Shown one piece after another: positions 1-8,826 of a DNA stretch of 64,000 bases. Below the pieces are notes generated by a model. It was not told the origin of the DNA. It made no database searches and was given only the letters and a program-made list of their open reading frames with translations. The first letter of the stretch is position 1. Each line of letters opens with the position of its first letter. The stretch spans positions 40,262-104,261 of the forward strand of contig NZ_CVTD020000027.1 of the NCBI RefSeq assembly GCF_002904165.1, in the 5' to 3' direction. The position numbers and the translations under genes are program-made. The DNA is from Herbinix hemicellulosilytica. Lineage in GTDB: Bacteria; Bacillota; Clostridia; Lachnospirales; Lachnospiraceae.

Positions 1-38
1 ATTATCAGTACCTTATGAATGTCAGTCCGTTTACTCAT
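1..38 (-). CDS. carB: Carbamoyl-phosphate synthase large subunit, N-terminal fragment
   Basis: Only the first 12 codons are inside the window, reading MSKRTDIHKVLI on the minus strand. A strong Shine-Dalgarno sequence (AAGGAGG) precedes the ATG by a normal distance. CarB proteins begin almost invariably with M-P/S-K-R-T-D-I and a hydrophobic strand leading to the first ATP-grasp domain, which is why I name it. In the family the enzyme makes carbamoyl phosphate from bicarbonate, ATP and ammonia for arginine and pyrimidine synthesis. The call rests on 12 residues. The next bases to the left should encode a GSGP-type loop if it is right. Confidence 0.72.
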   Translation of the reverse strand, partial: MSKRTDIHKVLI

Positions 39-269
39 ATAATCCTCCTTAAATATCTTATACGATAAAGATAAATAATTATAAATAAAATTATATTTAA
101 TAATTTATATCTACAGAAACTTCAAATGAAATTTCTATAGAATAAATGGGCAAAAAAAATTTGTAAAATTTTATAAGAGTCAGTTTTATATTTTTATATA
201 TATTAATTTAAAACTTATAAATATGCAACATCTATTTTTAAAATCGTATAAAAATTTATCTAAGAATCT

Positions 270-1136
270 TTATGAGTTCGCGGAAAGATAATTGGATATG
301 GCTATAAATTGCTCTAAAGTCAGGGCTTCCCCCCTGATATCCCTGGGCAAGCCAAGAGCATCCAAAGCTTCGGTTATCGTATTTTTATCAAAAGTCAATC
401 CCTCATAATTGGTCACCGAATTTATAAAGGTTTTTCTTCTTTGGTTAAAAGAAGCCCTAATCAAGGCAAACAAAAGGCTTTCATCTTTCACTTGATAAGG
501 AGAATTATCGTAAGGTATCAGATTAATTACCGCCGACCCGACCTTGGGACGGGGCAAAAAGCAATTGGGAGGTACATTGGCTACGATATAAGGTTTGGCA
601 TAATATTGAACCGCCAAAGATAAAGCCCCGTAATCTTTTGAACCGGGAACGGCTTTAATACGGTCAGCCACTTCCTTTTGAATCATTACCGTTACACCGG
701 AAAGCGGGATATGATTTTCAAACAGGTTCATAATAATCGGAGTTGTTATATAATAAGGAAGATTAGCCACAACCTTAATAGGCTTATTATCATTAAAATC
801 CCTGACTAGAGAAGCAATATCAACTTTAAGTATATCTTCGTTTATAATTGTAACATTATCATAAGGGGCTAAAGTTTCATTCAAAATGGGAATCAGATTT
901 TTGTCTATCTCAACCGCCACTACCCTGCCGGCACTTTCACAAAGATACTGAGTCAAAGTTCCTATTCCCGGCCCTATTTCCAGAACAAAATCCTCTTTTG
1001 AAATTTCTGCGGCATTTATAATCTTTTCCAAAACATGAGTATCGATTAAAAAATTCTGTCCGTATTTTTTCTGAAACACAAATCCGTATTTATTTAAAAT
1101 ATCAATTGTATTTTTAGGAATCCCCAGCTTGTCCAT
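270..1136 (-). CDS. rsmA: 16S rRNA (adenine1518/1519-N6)-dimethyltransferase RsmA (KsgA)
   Basis: This enzyme transfers four methyl groups from S-adenosylmethionine to two adjacent adenines in the 3'-terminal helix of 16S rRNA, a late step in 30S maturation in the cytoplasm. The 288-aa length is normal for the family. Visible motifs are KKYGQNFL (residues 23-30), the SAM-binding loop LEIGPGIGTLT (about 52-62) and the catalytic NLPYYIT (125-131). It lies 3 bases downstream of the tatD stop codon, so the pair is almost certainly co-transcribed and probably translationally coupled. In B. subtilis the RNase M5 gene rnmV sits between tatD and ksgA; here it is absent. Identification is secure. Confidence 0.97.
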   Translation of the reverse strand: MDKLGIPKNTIDILNKYGFVFQKKYGQNFLIDTHVLEKIINAAEISKEDFVLEIGPGIGTLTQYLCESAGRVVAVEIDKNLIPILNETLAPYDNVTIINEDILKVDIASLVRDFNDNKPIKVVANLPYYITTPIIMNLFENHIPLSGVTVMIQKEVADRIKAVPGSKDYGALSLAVQYYAKPYIVANVPPNCFLPRPKVGSAVINLIPYDNSPYQVKDESLLFALIRASFNQRRKTFINSVTNYEGLTFDKNTITEALDALGLPRDIRGEALTLEQFIAISNYLSANS

Positions 1137-1139
1137 CTT

Positions 1140-1913
1140 TTACCCTTTCGTCTTAAAATAAAACTTTTTGGCATTCTCGTTTGTAATACGGATTACAGTA
1201 TCATAATCCGTATTTTTTATTCTGGCAATTTCCTGCACTATCAAAGGAAGATATAATGAACTGTTTCTATTTCCTCTGTGCGGCACCGGTGCCAAATACG
1301 GGCAGTCAGTTTCAAGCACCAGCTGCTCCAAAGGAGCGTATTCGACAACTTCTTTAAGTTTCTTTCCGTTGGTAAAGGTAACTACTCCGCCGATACCCAG
1401 ATAAAATCCCATATTCAGATATTGTCTGGCCTGTTCCACCCCGTATCCGAAGCAATGAAGTATGGCTCCTAATTCATCTGCTTTTGCTTCCTTCATCATA
1501 TTATAGGTATCGTTTGCGGCATCCCTGCTGTGAATTACCAGGGGCAGATTAAGTTCTCTTGCCATCTCCATCTGCCTTGCAAACCATTTTTTCTGGATTT
1601 CCCTGTCGGGAGTATCCCAGTAATAATCTAAACCAATTTCTCCGACAGCCACAACCTTTTTATGCTTTGCTTTCTTTTTTAGCCAGATAAAAGTTTCTTC
1701 ATCCAAATTCATGCTATCTCCGGGATGAATTCCTACGGTAGCATAAATATAATCATAAGTTTCCGCCAGATTCAGGCATTGATCCACCGTACCAACGGAA
1801 GAACTGACATTTACAACATACTCTATATTATGTTTGGGAAGACTTTTAAGGATATCCTCTCTGTCTTCGTCAAACGCCTTATCTTCATAATGGGCATGGG
1901 TTTCAAATATCAT
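1140..1913 (-). CDS. tatD: TatD-family metal-dependent DNase/hydrolase
   Basis: A TIM-barrel metallohydrolase of 257 aa. Family members (E. coli TatD, B. subtilis DayD/YabD) are Mg-dependent 3'-5' nucleases linked to DNA repair and to D-aminoacyl-tRNA handling. The metal ligands are recognisable: E-T-H-A-H near the N-terminus, GEIGLDYYW (about 90), H-S-R-D (about 127), HCFGYG and ETDCPYLAP (about 204). An upstream in-frame ATG would add seven residues, but the AGAGGT ribosome site lies between the two and fits this later ATG. It heads the tatD-rsmA pair and has a candidate promoter at 1959-1987. Confidence 0.93.
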   Translation of the reverse strand: MIFETHAHYEDKAFDEDREDILKSLPKHNIEYVVNVSSSVGTVDQCLNLAETYDYIYATVGIHPGDSMNLDEETFIWLKKKAKHKKVVAVGEIGLDYYWDTPDREIQKKWFARQMEMARELNLPLVIHSRDAANDTYNMMKEAKADELGAILHCFGYGVEQARQYLNMGFYLGIGGVVTFTNGKKLKEVVEYAPLEQLVLETDCPYLAPVPHRGNRNSSLYLPLIVQEIARIKNTDYDTVIRITNENAKKFYFKTKG

Positions 1914-1958
1914 TGGTCTTACCTCTTTTTTCATTTATTATGCCGTGCAATCCAGTCT

Positions 1959-1987
1959 ATTATATAACAGCTTTTATTATAAAACAA
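1959..1987 (-). promoter_or_regulatory. Candidate sigma-A promoter for tatD-rsmA
   Basis: On the minus strand, TTGTTT is followed after exactly 17 bases by a perfect TATAAT, about 45 bases upstream of the tatD start. The -35 matches consensus only in its TTG, so strength is uncertain. Confidence 0.42.
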
Positions 1988-2034
1988 TACTGCTTCCGTT
2001 TGTTAACAATTCTTTACAATTTTGCCACAATTTT

Positions 2035-2052
2035 GTACCAGGTACCTGACAC
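2035..2052. repeat. Short near-palindrome GTACCAGGTACCTGACAC
   Basis: An 18-bp near-perfect palindrome centred on CAGGTACCTG, just beyond the amrS stop codon. Similar GTACCTGACAC-type words recur in many Firmicute genomes as short dispersed elements (from memory). It has no T-run, so it does not look like a terminator. Confidence 0.4.
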
Positions 2053-2054
2053 TC

Positions 2055-2885
2055 TTAACAATTTCCTTCATGGACGAATCTTAAATTCCTACGGGCAACA
2101 TCCGCCAGACGATATACGGTTTTTACCGGAGTCGGCTCTTTGTCTGACATCTTCCATCGAGGGAAGAAGCGGGTTATATGAAGGGGTATATCGGGGCTGA
2201 TTTTGGATAGCCATTTTGACAAGGCTTCAATTTCTTCTTCACTGTCATTTTCGCCGGGAACTATAAGGGTTGTTACTTCCACATGACAGGCTTTGGCAGC
2301 AATTTTAATGGTGTTTTTAACCGTATCCAAATCTCCCTGAAGCTTTTTATAAAACTTATCCGTAAAACCTTTAAGGTCTATGTTAAAGGCATCTACTATA
2401 TCAAGAAGTTCCCGGAGAGGTTCTTCACATATATACCCGTTTGTTACAAGCACATTTTTAAGGCCTCTTTTTTTTGCAAGAAGTCCGCAGTCTTTTACAA
2501 ATTCGTAACCTATCAGAGGTTCATTATAAGTATAAGCTATGCCGATATTACCCCTTACTTTAAGTTCGTTAGCTTTTTCAACCAATTCTTCGCAGCTTAT
2601 ATTAATATAATCTATATCCGTTTCTTTAGCCATAGATATTTCACAGTTCTGGCAAAAAGGGCATCTCAGATTACAGCCGTAACTCCCGACAGACAATATT
2701 TTGCTTCCGGGATAATAATGATACAGCGGTTTCTTTTCTATCGGGTCAAAGGCTAAAGAAGTAATCTTTCCGTAATTTTCGCAAATTACCTTTCCTCCCC
2801 GGCAAGCCCGGCCCCCGCAAAACCCTGTTTGGCCTTCACTAAGTTTACAGCCGTGGGGGCATACATTGCACTGCACCTTCACCAC
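2055..2885 (-). CDS. amrS: AmmeMemoRadiSam system radical SAM enzyme (AmrS)
   Basis: A radical-SAM enzyme: CNLRCPFC gives the CxxxCxxC motif that binds the 4Fe-4S cluster used to cleave S-adenosylmethionine (about residues 71-78 of the chosen form). The N-terminus carries a second Cys-rich segment (CNVCPHGC, then C-G-G-R-A-C) typical of this family, and ITRFFP near the C-terminus also fits. I prefer a GTG start because a GGAGGT ribosome site lies 6 bases before it, whereas an upstream ATG has no spacing to any site. It lies 30 bases downstream of the start-adjusted amrB/amrA gene's stop codon, matching the conserved three-component system. The substrate is, to my knowledge, not established. 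Confidence 0.86.
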   Translation of the reverse strand: MVKVQCNVCPHGCKLSEGQTGFCGGRACRGGKVICENYGKITSLAFDPIEKKPLYHYYPGSKILSVGSYGCNLRCPFCQNCEISMAKETDIDYINISCEELVEKANELKVRGNIGIAYTYNEPLIGYEFVKDCGLLAKKRGLKNVLVTNGYICEEPLRELLDIVDAFNIDLKGFTDKFYKKLQGDLDTVKNTIKIAAKACHVEVTTLIVPGENDSEEEIEALSKWLSKISPDIPLHITRFFPRWKMSDKEPTPVKTVYRLADVARRNLRFVHEGNC

Positions 2886-2915
2886 CTTTGTACCTCCCAT
2901 CCTTCTTTAGGTACG

Positions 2916-4301
2916 TTATTTATGCCTTACCACTTCAAAACGCTCGATTTTTATTTCTTCGTTGTCTTTTATTCCCGCTTTTTTCTTTGCTATGGATATT
3001 TGCTTTTCCACGGTGTCAACTCCTTCCAGGTTCGGAAGAAGCAAACCTCTTTTTCTTCCGGAACTAACTATAACTCCATATCTTTTTACATCCAGTTCAT
3101 CTATTGACAATACCGGTTCCGGTTCAGACAACACATCCACACTATAAGACAAATCATCCAGTTCATCTTTACTTACCGGAGGAAAACGGGGATCATTAAG
3201 TCCGGCACTTACGGCATTTCTGATTATCTCTTCGGCAATGCTTCCCGTAACCGGCGATATAGTCCCGATACAGCCTCTTAACTGGCCGTATTTTTTCAGG
3301 GATACAAATACACCCGCTCTTTTTTTTGTCATTTCATCCGGAAGACCTTCGGGAATCTTTGCATATTTTCCTGTTTTAACATAGGTTTCAAGCGACAGTC
3401 TGGCAAGTTTTACGTAAGCATCTTCATTCTTTTGCCTTACCTTGGAAAGTTTAGCCTGTTCTTCCTTAAAAGCAATATCAAAATGCCTTGTATCATCCTC
3501 ACCTGTTATTTTATAGGCACATATACCGTAACCTACACCAAACGGACCTTCATACGACAGAAAATCCGCCTCTACTTTCAGCCCGCTTAAGGCTCCTGCC
3601 ATAATGATAAATGACCTAAGACCGCATTCTGCGGCAGCTTCCGTAAAATCGGGTGAAAATTTTAAAAATTTAAGAAAATTGCTGTTTTTCATAGCCTCGG
3701 TTATTTCTTTGTCAAAGCGAACCCCCTCCTCGGCATATCCGTAAGGGCCGTCTTCTTTAAGCTTATGGGATAAGTCACCGCTGGCTACAAATACTATTCT
3801 TCTGTTTAGCTTGTCCGATATTTCCTTTATACATCTGCCAAGCCGGTAATGGTCCAAAACCGAAAGGCCTGACAGGCCGATGCGAACCAATTTATACTCC
3901 TTTAAATATTGGTTTATAAAGAACAGCGGTACCATGGTTCCGTGATCCAAATTCGGTTCCCTTTCTCCCATGGTGCCGGCATCTAATCGCTTTCTTTCCG
4001 CCAAAGCTTCAAGTTCTTTTACAAATTCTTCGTCATATTCAACCGAAAAAGAAATATCCCTGGCTCCGAACCGTCTGAAATCCCCTTTTGCCCCGCTTCC
4101 GGGAGATATATGAAAATAGTCGGAATACATAACCGAATGCGGTGTTGTTATGATAATTGTATCGGGTTTAAGTTCGGCTATCCTCCTTGCCACTTCATGA
4201 TAGCTGTCGATGGTTTTTTGAATTTTCTTTTCTTCCCCTTTTCCAATCTGGGGTATTATCAAAGGCGGATGAGGAACAATAAAGGCACCTAATATGGACA
4301 T
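2916..4301 (-). CDS. AmrB-AmrA fusion (MEMO1-like / AMMECR1 domains)
   Basis: A 461-aa two-domain protein. The N-terminal part (about 1-275) belongs to the MEMO/LigB-type extradiol-dioxygenase fold, with conserved His-rich spots V-P-H-P-P (about 9-13), the D-H-G-T segment (about 120) and A-S-G-D-L-S-H (about 180). The C-terminal part (about 290-461) is an AMMECR1 domain with its hallmark LRGCIGT and the later NDPRFPP. The two are separate genes in many organisms and fused here. The start is chosen at the ATG preceded by AAGGAGGGC; an upstream ATG has no ribosome site. The adjacent radical-SAM gene completes the AmmeMemoRadiSam set. The family's biochemical role is unresolved, so none is assigned. 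Confidence 0.9.
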   Translation of the reverse strand: MSILGAFIVPHPPLIIPQIGKGEEKKIQKTIDSYHEVARRIAELKPDTIIITTPHSVMYSDYFHISPGSGAKGDFRRFGARDISFSVEYDEEFVKELEALAERKRLDAGTMGEREPNLDHGTMVPLFFINQYLKEYKLVRIGLSGLSVLDHYRLGRCIKEISDKLNRRIVFVASGDLSHKLKEDGPYGYAEEGVRFDKEITEAMKNSNFLKFLKFSPDFTEAAAECGLRSFIIMAGALSGLKVEADFLSYEGPFGVGYGICAYKITGEDDTRHFDIAFKEEQAKLSKVRQKNEDAYVKLARLSLETYVKTGKYAKIPEGLPDEMTKKRAGVFVSLKKYGQLRGCIGTISPVTGSIAEEIIRNAVSAGLNDPRFPPVSKDELDDLSYSVDVLSEPEPVLSIDELDVKRYGVIVSSGRKRGLLLPNLEGVDTVEKQISIAKKKAGIKDNEEIKIERFEVVRHK

Positions 4302-4440
4302 AGCTTTGCCCTCCTTTTTTAGAAGTCCCATATAAATATATATTTCATGTATTTAATGGTAATGTATGCTTTCTTTTTATAGATTTTACCTCTTTTTATT
4401 ACATTATGCAAACATTACAAGTCCCGAAACTGTAAAGCTA

Positions 4441-4971
4441 TCAGTAAAAAACTATATTTGTTATAATCACGCTTGCTACCGTACCTACCAGTGTGGCAAA
4501 CAGGGCTCCGGCTAAAGTATACCTTGTTTTTTTAACCCCTGCAGCCATAAAATAAACCGCCATTGTATAAAATATGGTTTCCGTACTACTTAAAATAATT
4601 GAAACCAGCCTTCCCAAATAAGAATCCGGCCCATACTCTTTAAAAATATCCAATAGAAGGCTTGTGGCTGCCGATGACGAAAACATTTTTACCAAAACTA
4701 CGGGTAAAAGTTCCGAAGGAAAATGCAGCTTATCCGTTATAGGTTTTAAAAGACCTGAAAGAAGGTCTAAAGCCCCTGAAGCCCTTAAAATTCCTATAGC
4801 AACCATAAGGCCGATTAATGTTGGTAAAATATCAAAAACCACTTTAAAGCCTTCCTTGGCCCCTTCGATAAATTCATCAAAAATATGTGTCTTTGTAAGC
4901 AGACCTAATCCTATTACATAAAAGAAAATAAAAGGTATTATATAGTCTGATATGTATACAATGAAATTCAT
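4441..4971 (-). CDS. spmB: Spore maturation protein B
   Basis: A 176-aa integral membrane protein of the nucleoside-recognition (Gate) superfamily. In Bacillus, SpmA and SpmB are needed for dehydration of the spore core. Four to five hydrophobic segments are visible, with characteristic family words such as EGAKEGFKVVFDILPTLIG, SSSAATSLLLDIFKEYGPDS and SSTETIFYTMAVYF. The start has a good AGAGGGG site. It is transcribed downstream of spmA, but a 212-base gap separates them; in many spore-formers the two are adjacent or overlapping. Confidence 0.95.
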   Translation of the reverse strand: MNFIVYISDYIIPFIFFYVIGLGLLTKTHIFDEFIEGAKEGFKVVFDILPTLIGLMVAIGILRASGALDLLSGLLKPITDKLHFPSELLPVVLVKMFSSSAATSLLLDIFKEYGPDSYLGRLVSIILSSTETIFYTMAVYFMAAGVKKTRYTLAGALFATLVGTVASVIITNIVFY

Positions 4972-5183
4972 ATAAATCCCCTCTTTAATATAGCTATACC
5001 TTTTTATCCTTTTGATATTATTCTCATTTATATTTTTTTACTAATAATAAACCAAGTTCTGCTATATATTATCTTTTCATGCTAACAGGCTTATCTGTTT
5101 CTTGTCATTATAAAGTGTCTGAAGACGGTTTCCATTAATTTAATAAAAATCTTCATTCTGCTTTTTGAAAACCAATTTTCTTT

Positions 5184-5780
5184 TTAGCGTTTTCTTTCTT
5201 TTAACTTGCTTAATTTTCTTGCTACGGTTGCAAAAATAACTCCTGCCAATGTAGATATGCTTGTGGCAACTATTCCCGACATCAAAATTTCCGCAGGATT
5301 TGCGGATCCATACTGGCTCCGGTAAGCAATTATATTAACCGGAATCAGCTGAAGTGAAGAAATATTTACAATCAACAGGGTACACATGTCACAGCTTGCA
5401 GTTTCTCTGTTCCCGTTCAGCTTTTTTAATTCTCGCATAGCCATTAAGCCCATGGGAGTGGCTGCCCAACCGAGTCCCAAGATATTAGCTATCATATTTG
5501 ATGCAATATATTCATTGACAATATGCCCTTTGGGCAAATCGGGAAAAAGAAAGCGGATAACCGGCCTAAGAGCTTTCGTAAAGGATGCAACCAATCCACA
5601 TTTTTTTGCCACCTGCATCATACCTGTCCACATAGCCATTATTCCAAGCATAGTTATACACAAAGAAACGGCTTCTTTTGAGGAGTTAATTGTTGCATTG
5701 CTTACATCGGCGATATTACCTTTTAATGCTCCTACAACAATACCTATAAGTATCATAAAGCCCCATAAATAATTTAACAT
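5184..5780 (-). CDS. spmA: Spore maturation protein A
   Basis: The 198-aa partner of SpmB and also a Gate-family membrane protein. Recognisable segments include AVSLCITMLGIMAMWTGMMQ, LFPDLPKGH and the NILGLGWAATPMGLMAM helix. Together with spmB it supports a sporulating organism. It lies divergently from abrB, the two starts being separated by 276 bases, and no other gene sits between it and spmB. Its minus-strand orientation follows the replication fork like most of the left arm. Confidence 0.94.
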   Translation of the reverse strand: MLNYLWGFMILIGIVVGALKGNIADVSNATINSSKEAVSLCITMLGIMAMWTGMMQVAKKCGLVASFTKALRPVIRFLFPDLPKGHIVNEYIASNMIANILGLGWAATPMGLMAMRELKKLNGNRETASCDMCTLLIVNISSLQLIPVNIIAYRSQYGSANPAEILMSGIVATSISTLAGVIFATVARKLSKLKERKR

Positions 5781-5930
5781 TTAAAAATCCGCCTTTATGC
5801 TATCTTTTAATAAACTATATTCAATAATCCGATAAAAATGTTCTCAGATTCTTGCAAATAATTATAGTGGGGTTTGAATCCCTTTTACATATATTGTTTA
5901 AAATGTGCTATCTTTTGACAATTATTTTAA

Positions 5931-5959
5931 TTGACATTAAAAATATACTGTGGTAATGT
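5931..5959 (+). promoter_or_regulatory. Candidate promoter for abrB
   Basis: A perfect TTGACA (5931-5936) is followed after 17 bases by TAATGT (three of six matches to TATAAT). A second TTGACA stands 16 bases upstream (5915-5920). Transcription would begin about 90 bases before the abrB start. Confidence 0.42.
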
Positions 5960-6056
5960 ATATAAATGCTATATACAAAAAATGTAAGCCTATATTGGCT
6001 ATTTCGACAAGTGTATAGCAATATCCCAATATACCTGATAAAAGGAGGCAATTATT

Positions 6057-6314
6057 ATGAAAGGAACAGGCATTGTAAGAAGGCTCGATGAGCTGGGAAG
6101 AATAACACTTCCTATCGAGCTTAGAAGAACTTTGGACATTGGTGAAAGAGATCCCCTTGAAATTTATGTCGATGAAGGTCGTATTATTCTTCAGAAATAT
6201 GAACCTGTCGATATTTTCACGGGCAGCAAAGAAAATCTTATCGAATATCGCGATAAGAAAGTTTCCAAAGAAACAATTATTGAGCTGGCAAAATTAGCCG
6301 GAATCATCGAATAG
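6057..6314 (+). CDS. abrB: AbrB/SpoVT-type transition-state regulator
   Basis: An 85-aa DNA-binding protein with the swapped-hairpin AbrB N-terminal domain: GIVRRLDELGRITLPIELRR followed by a DPLEIYVDEGRIIL strand pair. AbrB-family proteins are dimeric or tetrameric repressors of post-exponential genes in Firmicutes. A strong AAAGGAGG site precedes the ATG. The position between tatD/rsmA and rsmI matches the B. subtilis abrB neighbourhood, although metS is missing here. It is one of the few genes in the left arm on the plus strand. Whether it plays the AbrB or the SpoVT-like role cannot be told from sequence. Confidence 0.92.
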   Translation: MKGTGIVRRLDELGRITLPIELRRTLDIGERDPLEIYVDEGRIILQKYEPVDIFTGSKENLIEYRDKKVSKETIIELAKLAGIIE

Positions 6315-6334
6315 TACATAATCAAAATATCAAA

Positions 6335-6360
6335 GGGGTGTCCCAATTAAGGGACACCCC
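6335..6360. terminator. Bidirectional rho-independent terminator
   Basis: A perfect 10-bp GC-rich stem (GGGGTGTCCC / GGGACACCCC) with a 6-base loop lies between the convergent abrB and TPR-MORN genes. The T-rich tail is better on the minus strand (TTTGATATTTTG), so it should end the TPR-MORN transcript well and abrB less cleanly. Confidence 0.85.
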
Positions 6361-6369
6361 GAATTTATA

Positions 6370-7896
6370 TCATTCATAATTTAATTTCACCGAAAATTTT
6401 GTACCGGCCTTTATACTGTAATATTCACCCGTAGGTCCGTTGTCATGATATATCTTTCCGATCACATAATAACCCGGAAGATCCGTAATTTCCTGTCCGT
6501 TTTCATCTAGATAAAGCCTTGGTATTCCCTCATCCGCGGTATAACTTACATACCCTTTTTCTTCGTCATTTTCATAGAAAACTTTTTGCATTTGCCCGTC
6601 TTCAAGTCCGTTTGTGAACATGCCGCTGGTTTTTACGGTCTGTTTTACCTGATTTCCTTCATTATCCCTTACGTATTTTTCTTCAACCGTTTTACCCATC
6701 CCGTTTGGCATATTATAGCTCCATTCTCCCTGATAATAATACCAACCGGTTTCTTTATCGGGATTCATTATAAACTGAATTCCTATCCCTTCTTTCATTT
6801 CGTCCCTGAAACCCCCGGCATAGACATTATTCTCATCATATATCATCATACCGTATGCCATGGGCAGTTTTACATCACCGGAAGGACTGAAATAATAAGG
6901 TGCTAACGGAGCTATCACATTTATAAAAAATTCATCTTTCATAATTCTTGTTACTTCTTCGATATCGGCCACATTTAAAGCAATATAAAGCTCGTTTAAT
7001 ATCCTTTCCTTCTCCTGTTTTTGCCGAATGAGCTCATTGGTTTTATCAAGCAATTCCCGGGCAGTTTGACTTTTATAACTCCTTAAGTAATTACTAAGTA
7101 TGGCTCTTGCTGTATCATATTCATTCAGGGATAAATACAGTTCAGCCATCTGATTATATGCCGTATCGACCTGCGGCATTAGCCTTATGGCTTCGGCATA
7201 ATTATTTAGTGCTTCTTCATAGTTTTCCTGATATATATATTCCGATGCCTGATTTAAAATTTCATCATATTTTTTTTCTATTAGTTTTTCTTCTACAAAT
7301 TCCAGTTTTGCATCTAATTTAACCGATTCCGTTAAAGCCATTCCTTCCTGTATTTCTTCTTTTGCCATATCATAATTTTCTAAGGCAATATAGGAATCCA
7401 CAATTTTTAAATATATTATCTCTTCCTTACTTTTAATCAGTTTGGCCTTTTCATATTCTTTAATAGCCTTTTCATACTCTCCGTTGGAAAAGAAAGTGTC
7501 TCCGTATGAAATTAACTGATAAAAATTGTAATCGGCTTTTCTTGCCGTAATTTCTTCTATCTTTTCCTTAACTGATGTTGATTTTCTTTCTTCATACCTG
7601 TTTCTTAATACCTCTAAAGCCTTGTCATAATTATGAATACCAGCATATGCTTCCGCCAGGCCTATGGCCAAGGCTTCTTTGTTTCCGAATTTCATTGACA
7701 TAGCTTTCAGGTAAGCCTCAATAGCTTCTTCATAACTTCCGGCCTCCAAATATTCCTGTGCCATTACAGCCTGTTCTTCATACCTTCTCCTTAACATATA
7801 AGTGTTATATGTTATAAGGCCGGCAATAAGTAAAAGAAAAACCGTCAATACTATAACCCATAGTTTTTTATTCCGTATAAATAATTCCTTATTCAT
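6370..7896 (-). CDS. Membrane-anchored TPR and MORN-repeat protein
   Basis: A 508-aa protein of unknown function. It begins with a short charged stretch and one hydrophobic helix (about residues 10-32, VIVLTVFLLLIAGLITY), so it is probably anchored with the rest outside the membrane. The middle (about 40-310) consists of TPR units recognisable by A-x-x-x-Y-x-x-A patterns, for example YLEAGSYEEAIEAYLKAM and YQENYEEALNNYAEAI. The C-terminal third has MORN-type repeats (YAGGFRDEMKEGIG, YYQGEWSYNMPNGMG). These domains usually bind proteins rather than catalyse. The start is set at the ATG after TTGGAGGTG; an 11-codon upstream extension has no ribosome site. It follows rsmI by 26 bases and is probably co-transcribed. 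Confidence 0.85.
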   Translation of the reverse strand: MNKELFIRNKKLWVIVLTVFLLLIAGLITYNTYMLRRRYEEQAVMAQEYLEAGSYEEAIEAYLKAMSMKFGNKEALAIGLAEAYAGIHNYDKALEVLRNRYEERKSTSVKEKIEEITARKADYNFYQLISYGDTFFSNGEYEKAIKEYEKAKLIKSKEEIIYLKIVDSYIALENYDMAKEEIQEGMALTESVKLDAKLEFVEEKLIEKKYDEILNQASEYIYQENYEEALNNYAEAIRLMPQVDTAYNQMAELYLSLNEYDTARAILSNYLRSYKSQTARELLDKTNELIRQKQEKERILNELYIALNVADIEEVTRIMKDEFFINVIAPLAPYYFSPSGDVKLPMAYGMMIYDENNVYAGGFRDEMKEGIGIQFIMNPDKETGWYYYQGEWSYNMPNGMGKTVEEKYVRDNEGNQVKQTVKTSGMFTNGLEDGQMQKVFYENDEEKGYVSYTADEGIPRLYLDENGQEITDLPGYYVIGKIYHDNGPTGEYYSIKAGTKFSVKLNYE

Positions 7897-7922
7897 TGCT
7901 ACACCTCCAAAAGACAGATTTC

Positions 7923-8774
7923 TTAGCAATCGTTTCCGTCTATTACTGCCTTATAGACGTCCCTCTTGCTTATTCCTCTGTCTTTTGCAACCATTTTCAT
8001 TGCTTCTTTTTTATCAAACCCCTGATCTGTGTATACCTTCAAATGCTCTATAATGGTTTTATCCCCCCACAAGTTTTGCTGATCAGCTTCGATTTCTTTA
8101 ACAGATTTTCCCTCAATTATTATTAAATATTCTCCTTTAGGTTCTTCCTGCTCATATATGGCAATGGCATCTGAAATACGGGTTCTTAATACTGTTTCGT
8201 GAATTTTGGTTAATTCTTTGATAACAGCAATCGACCGGTCCCCCATAGTCTCATATAATTCTTTCAATGTCTTTAAGAGCCTGTGGGGCGCTTCGTACAA
8301 TATAATTGTACGGGTATCATTAATAAGTTCTCCGATAATTCTTTGCCTTTCTTTTTTATCGGCCGGAAGAAAAGCTTCAAATGCAAATCTTCTTGTTGAA
8401 AGTCCCGATAGAGTCAGTCCGGTTATTAAAGCACAGGGGCCGGGTAGAGAAGTAACCTCAATCCCTGCTTCGTAAGCCATTTTTACCAGATCCTCACCTG
8501 GATCTGAAATAGCAGGGGTCCCTGCATCGGTTATCAGTGCAATGTTTTTTCCGGATAATAACAGCTCTATAAGATACCTGGCTTTTTCCTTTTTATTATG
8601 TTCATGATAGCTTGTTACAGGTGTATCTATTTCATAATAATTAAGAAGCTTCCGACTGTGTCTTGTATCTTCGGCAGCAATCAGATCTACTTCCTTTAAT
8701 GTTTTAACTACCCTAAAGGTAATGTCATCCAGATTGCCGATTGGGGTCGCACAAATATATAATTTCCCGGCCAT
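7923..8774 (-). CDS. rsmI: 16S rRNA (cytidine1402-2'-O)-methyltransferase RsmI
   Basis: A SAM-dependent tetrapyrrole-methylase-fold enzyme that methylates the ribose of C1402 in the decoding centre of 16S rRNA. Motifs: LYICATPIGNLDDIT at the N-terminus, AAEDTRHSRKLL, ITDAGTPAISDPG and SLPGPCALITGL, all hallmarks of RsmI/YraL. The open frame extends 40 codons upstream, but the ATG after GGGAAGG gives 283 aa, the normal family length. It sits in the holB-ricT-yabB-rsmI-abrB cluster conserved with B. subtilis (yabC). Confidence 0.96.
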   Translation of the reverse strand: MAGKLYICATPIGNLDDITFRVVKTLKEVDLIAAEDTRHSRKLLNYYEIDTPVTSYHEHNKKEKARYLIELLLSGKNIALITDAGTPAISDPGEDLVKMAYEAGIEVTSLPGPCALITGLTLSGLSTRRFAFEAFLPADKKERQRIIGELINDTRTIILYEAPHRLLKTLKELYETMGDRSIAVIKELTKIHETVLRTRISDAIAIYEQEEPKGEYLIIIEGKSVKEIEADQQNLWGDKTIIEHLKVYTDQGFDKKEAMKMVAKDRGISKRDVYKAVIDGNDC

Positions 8775-8826
8775 ATTTACCATACCTTCCCATCCGCTAC
8801 AGTAATACCTGTCATAATTTAGTTGT

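Noticed and set aside
2283..2756. Plus-strand open frame of 157 codons opposite amrS
   Set aside because: It is a shadow of the radical-SAM gene, Phe/Ile-rich, without a ribosome site or family resemblance. Other antisense frames of this kind were dropped for the same reason.
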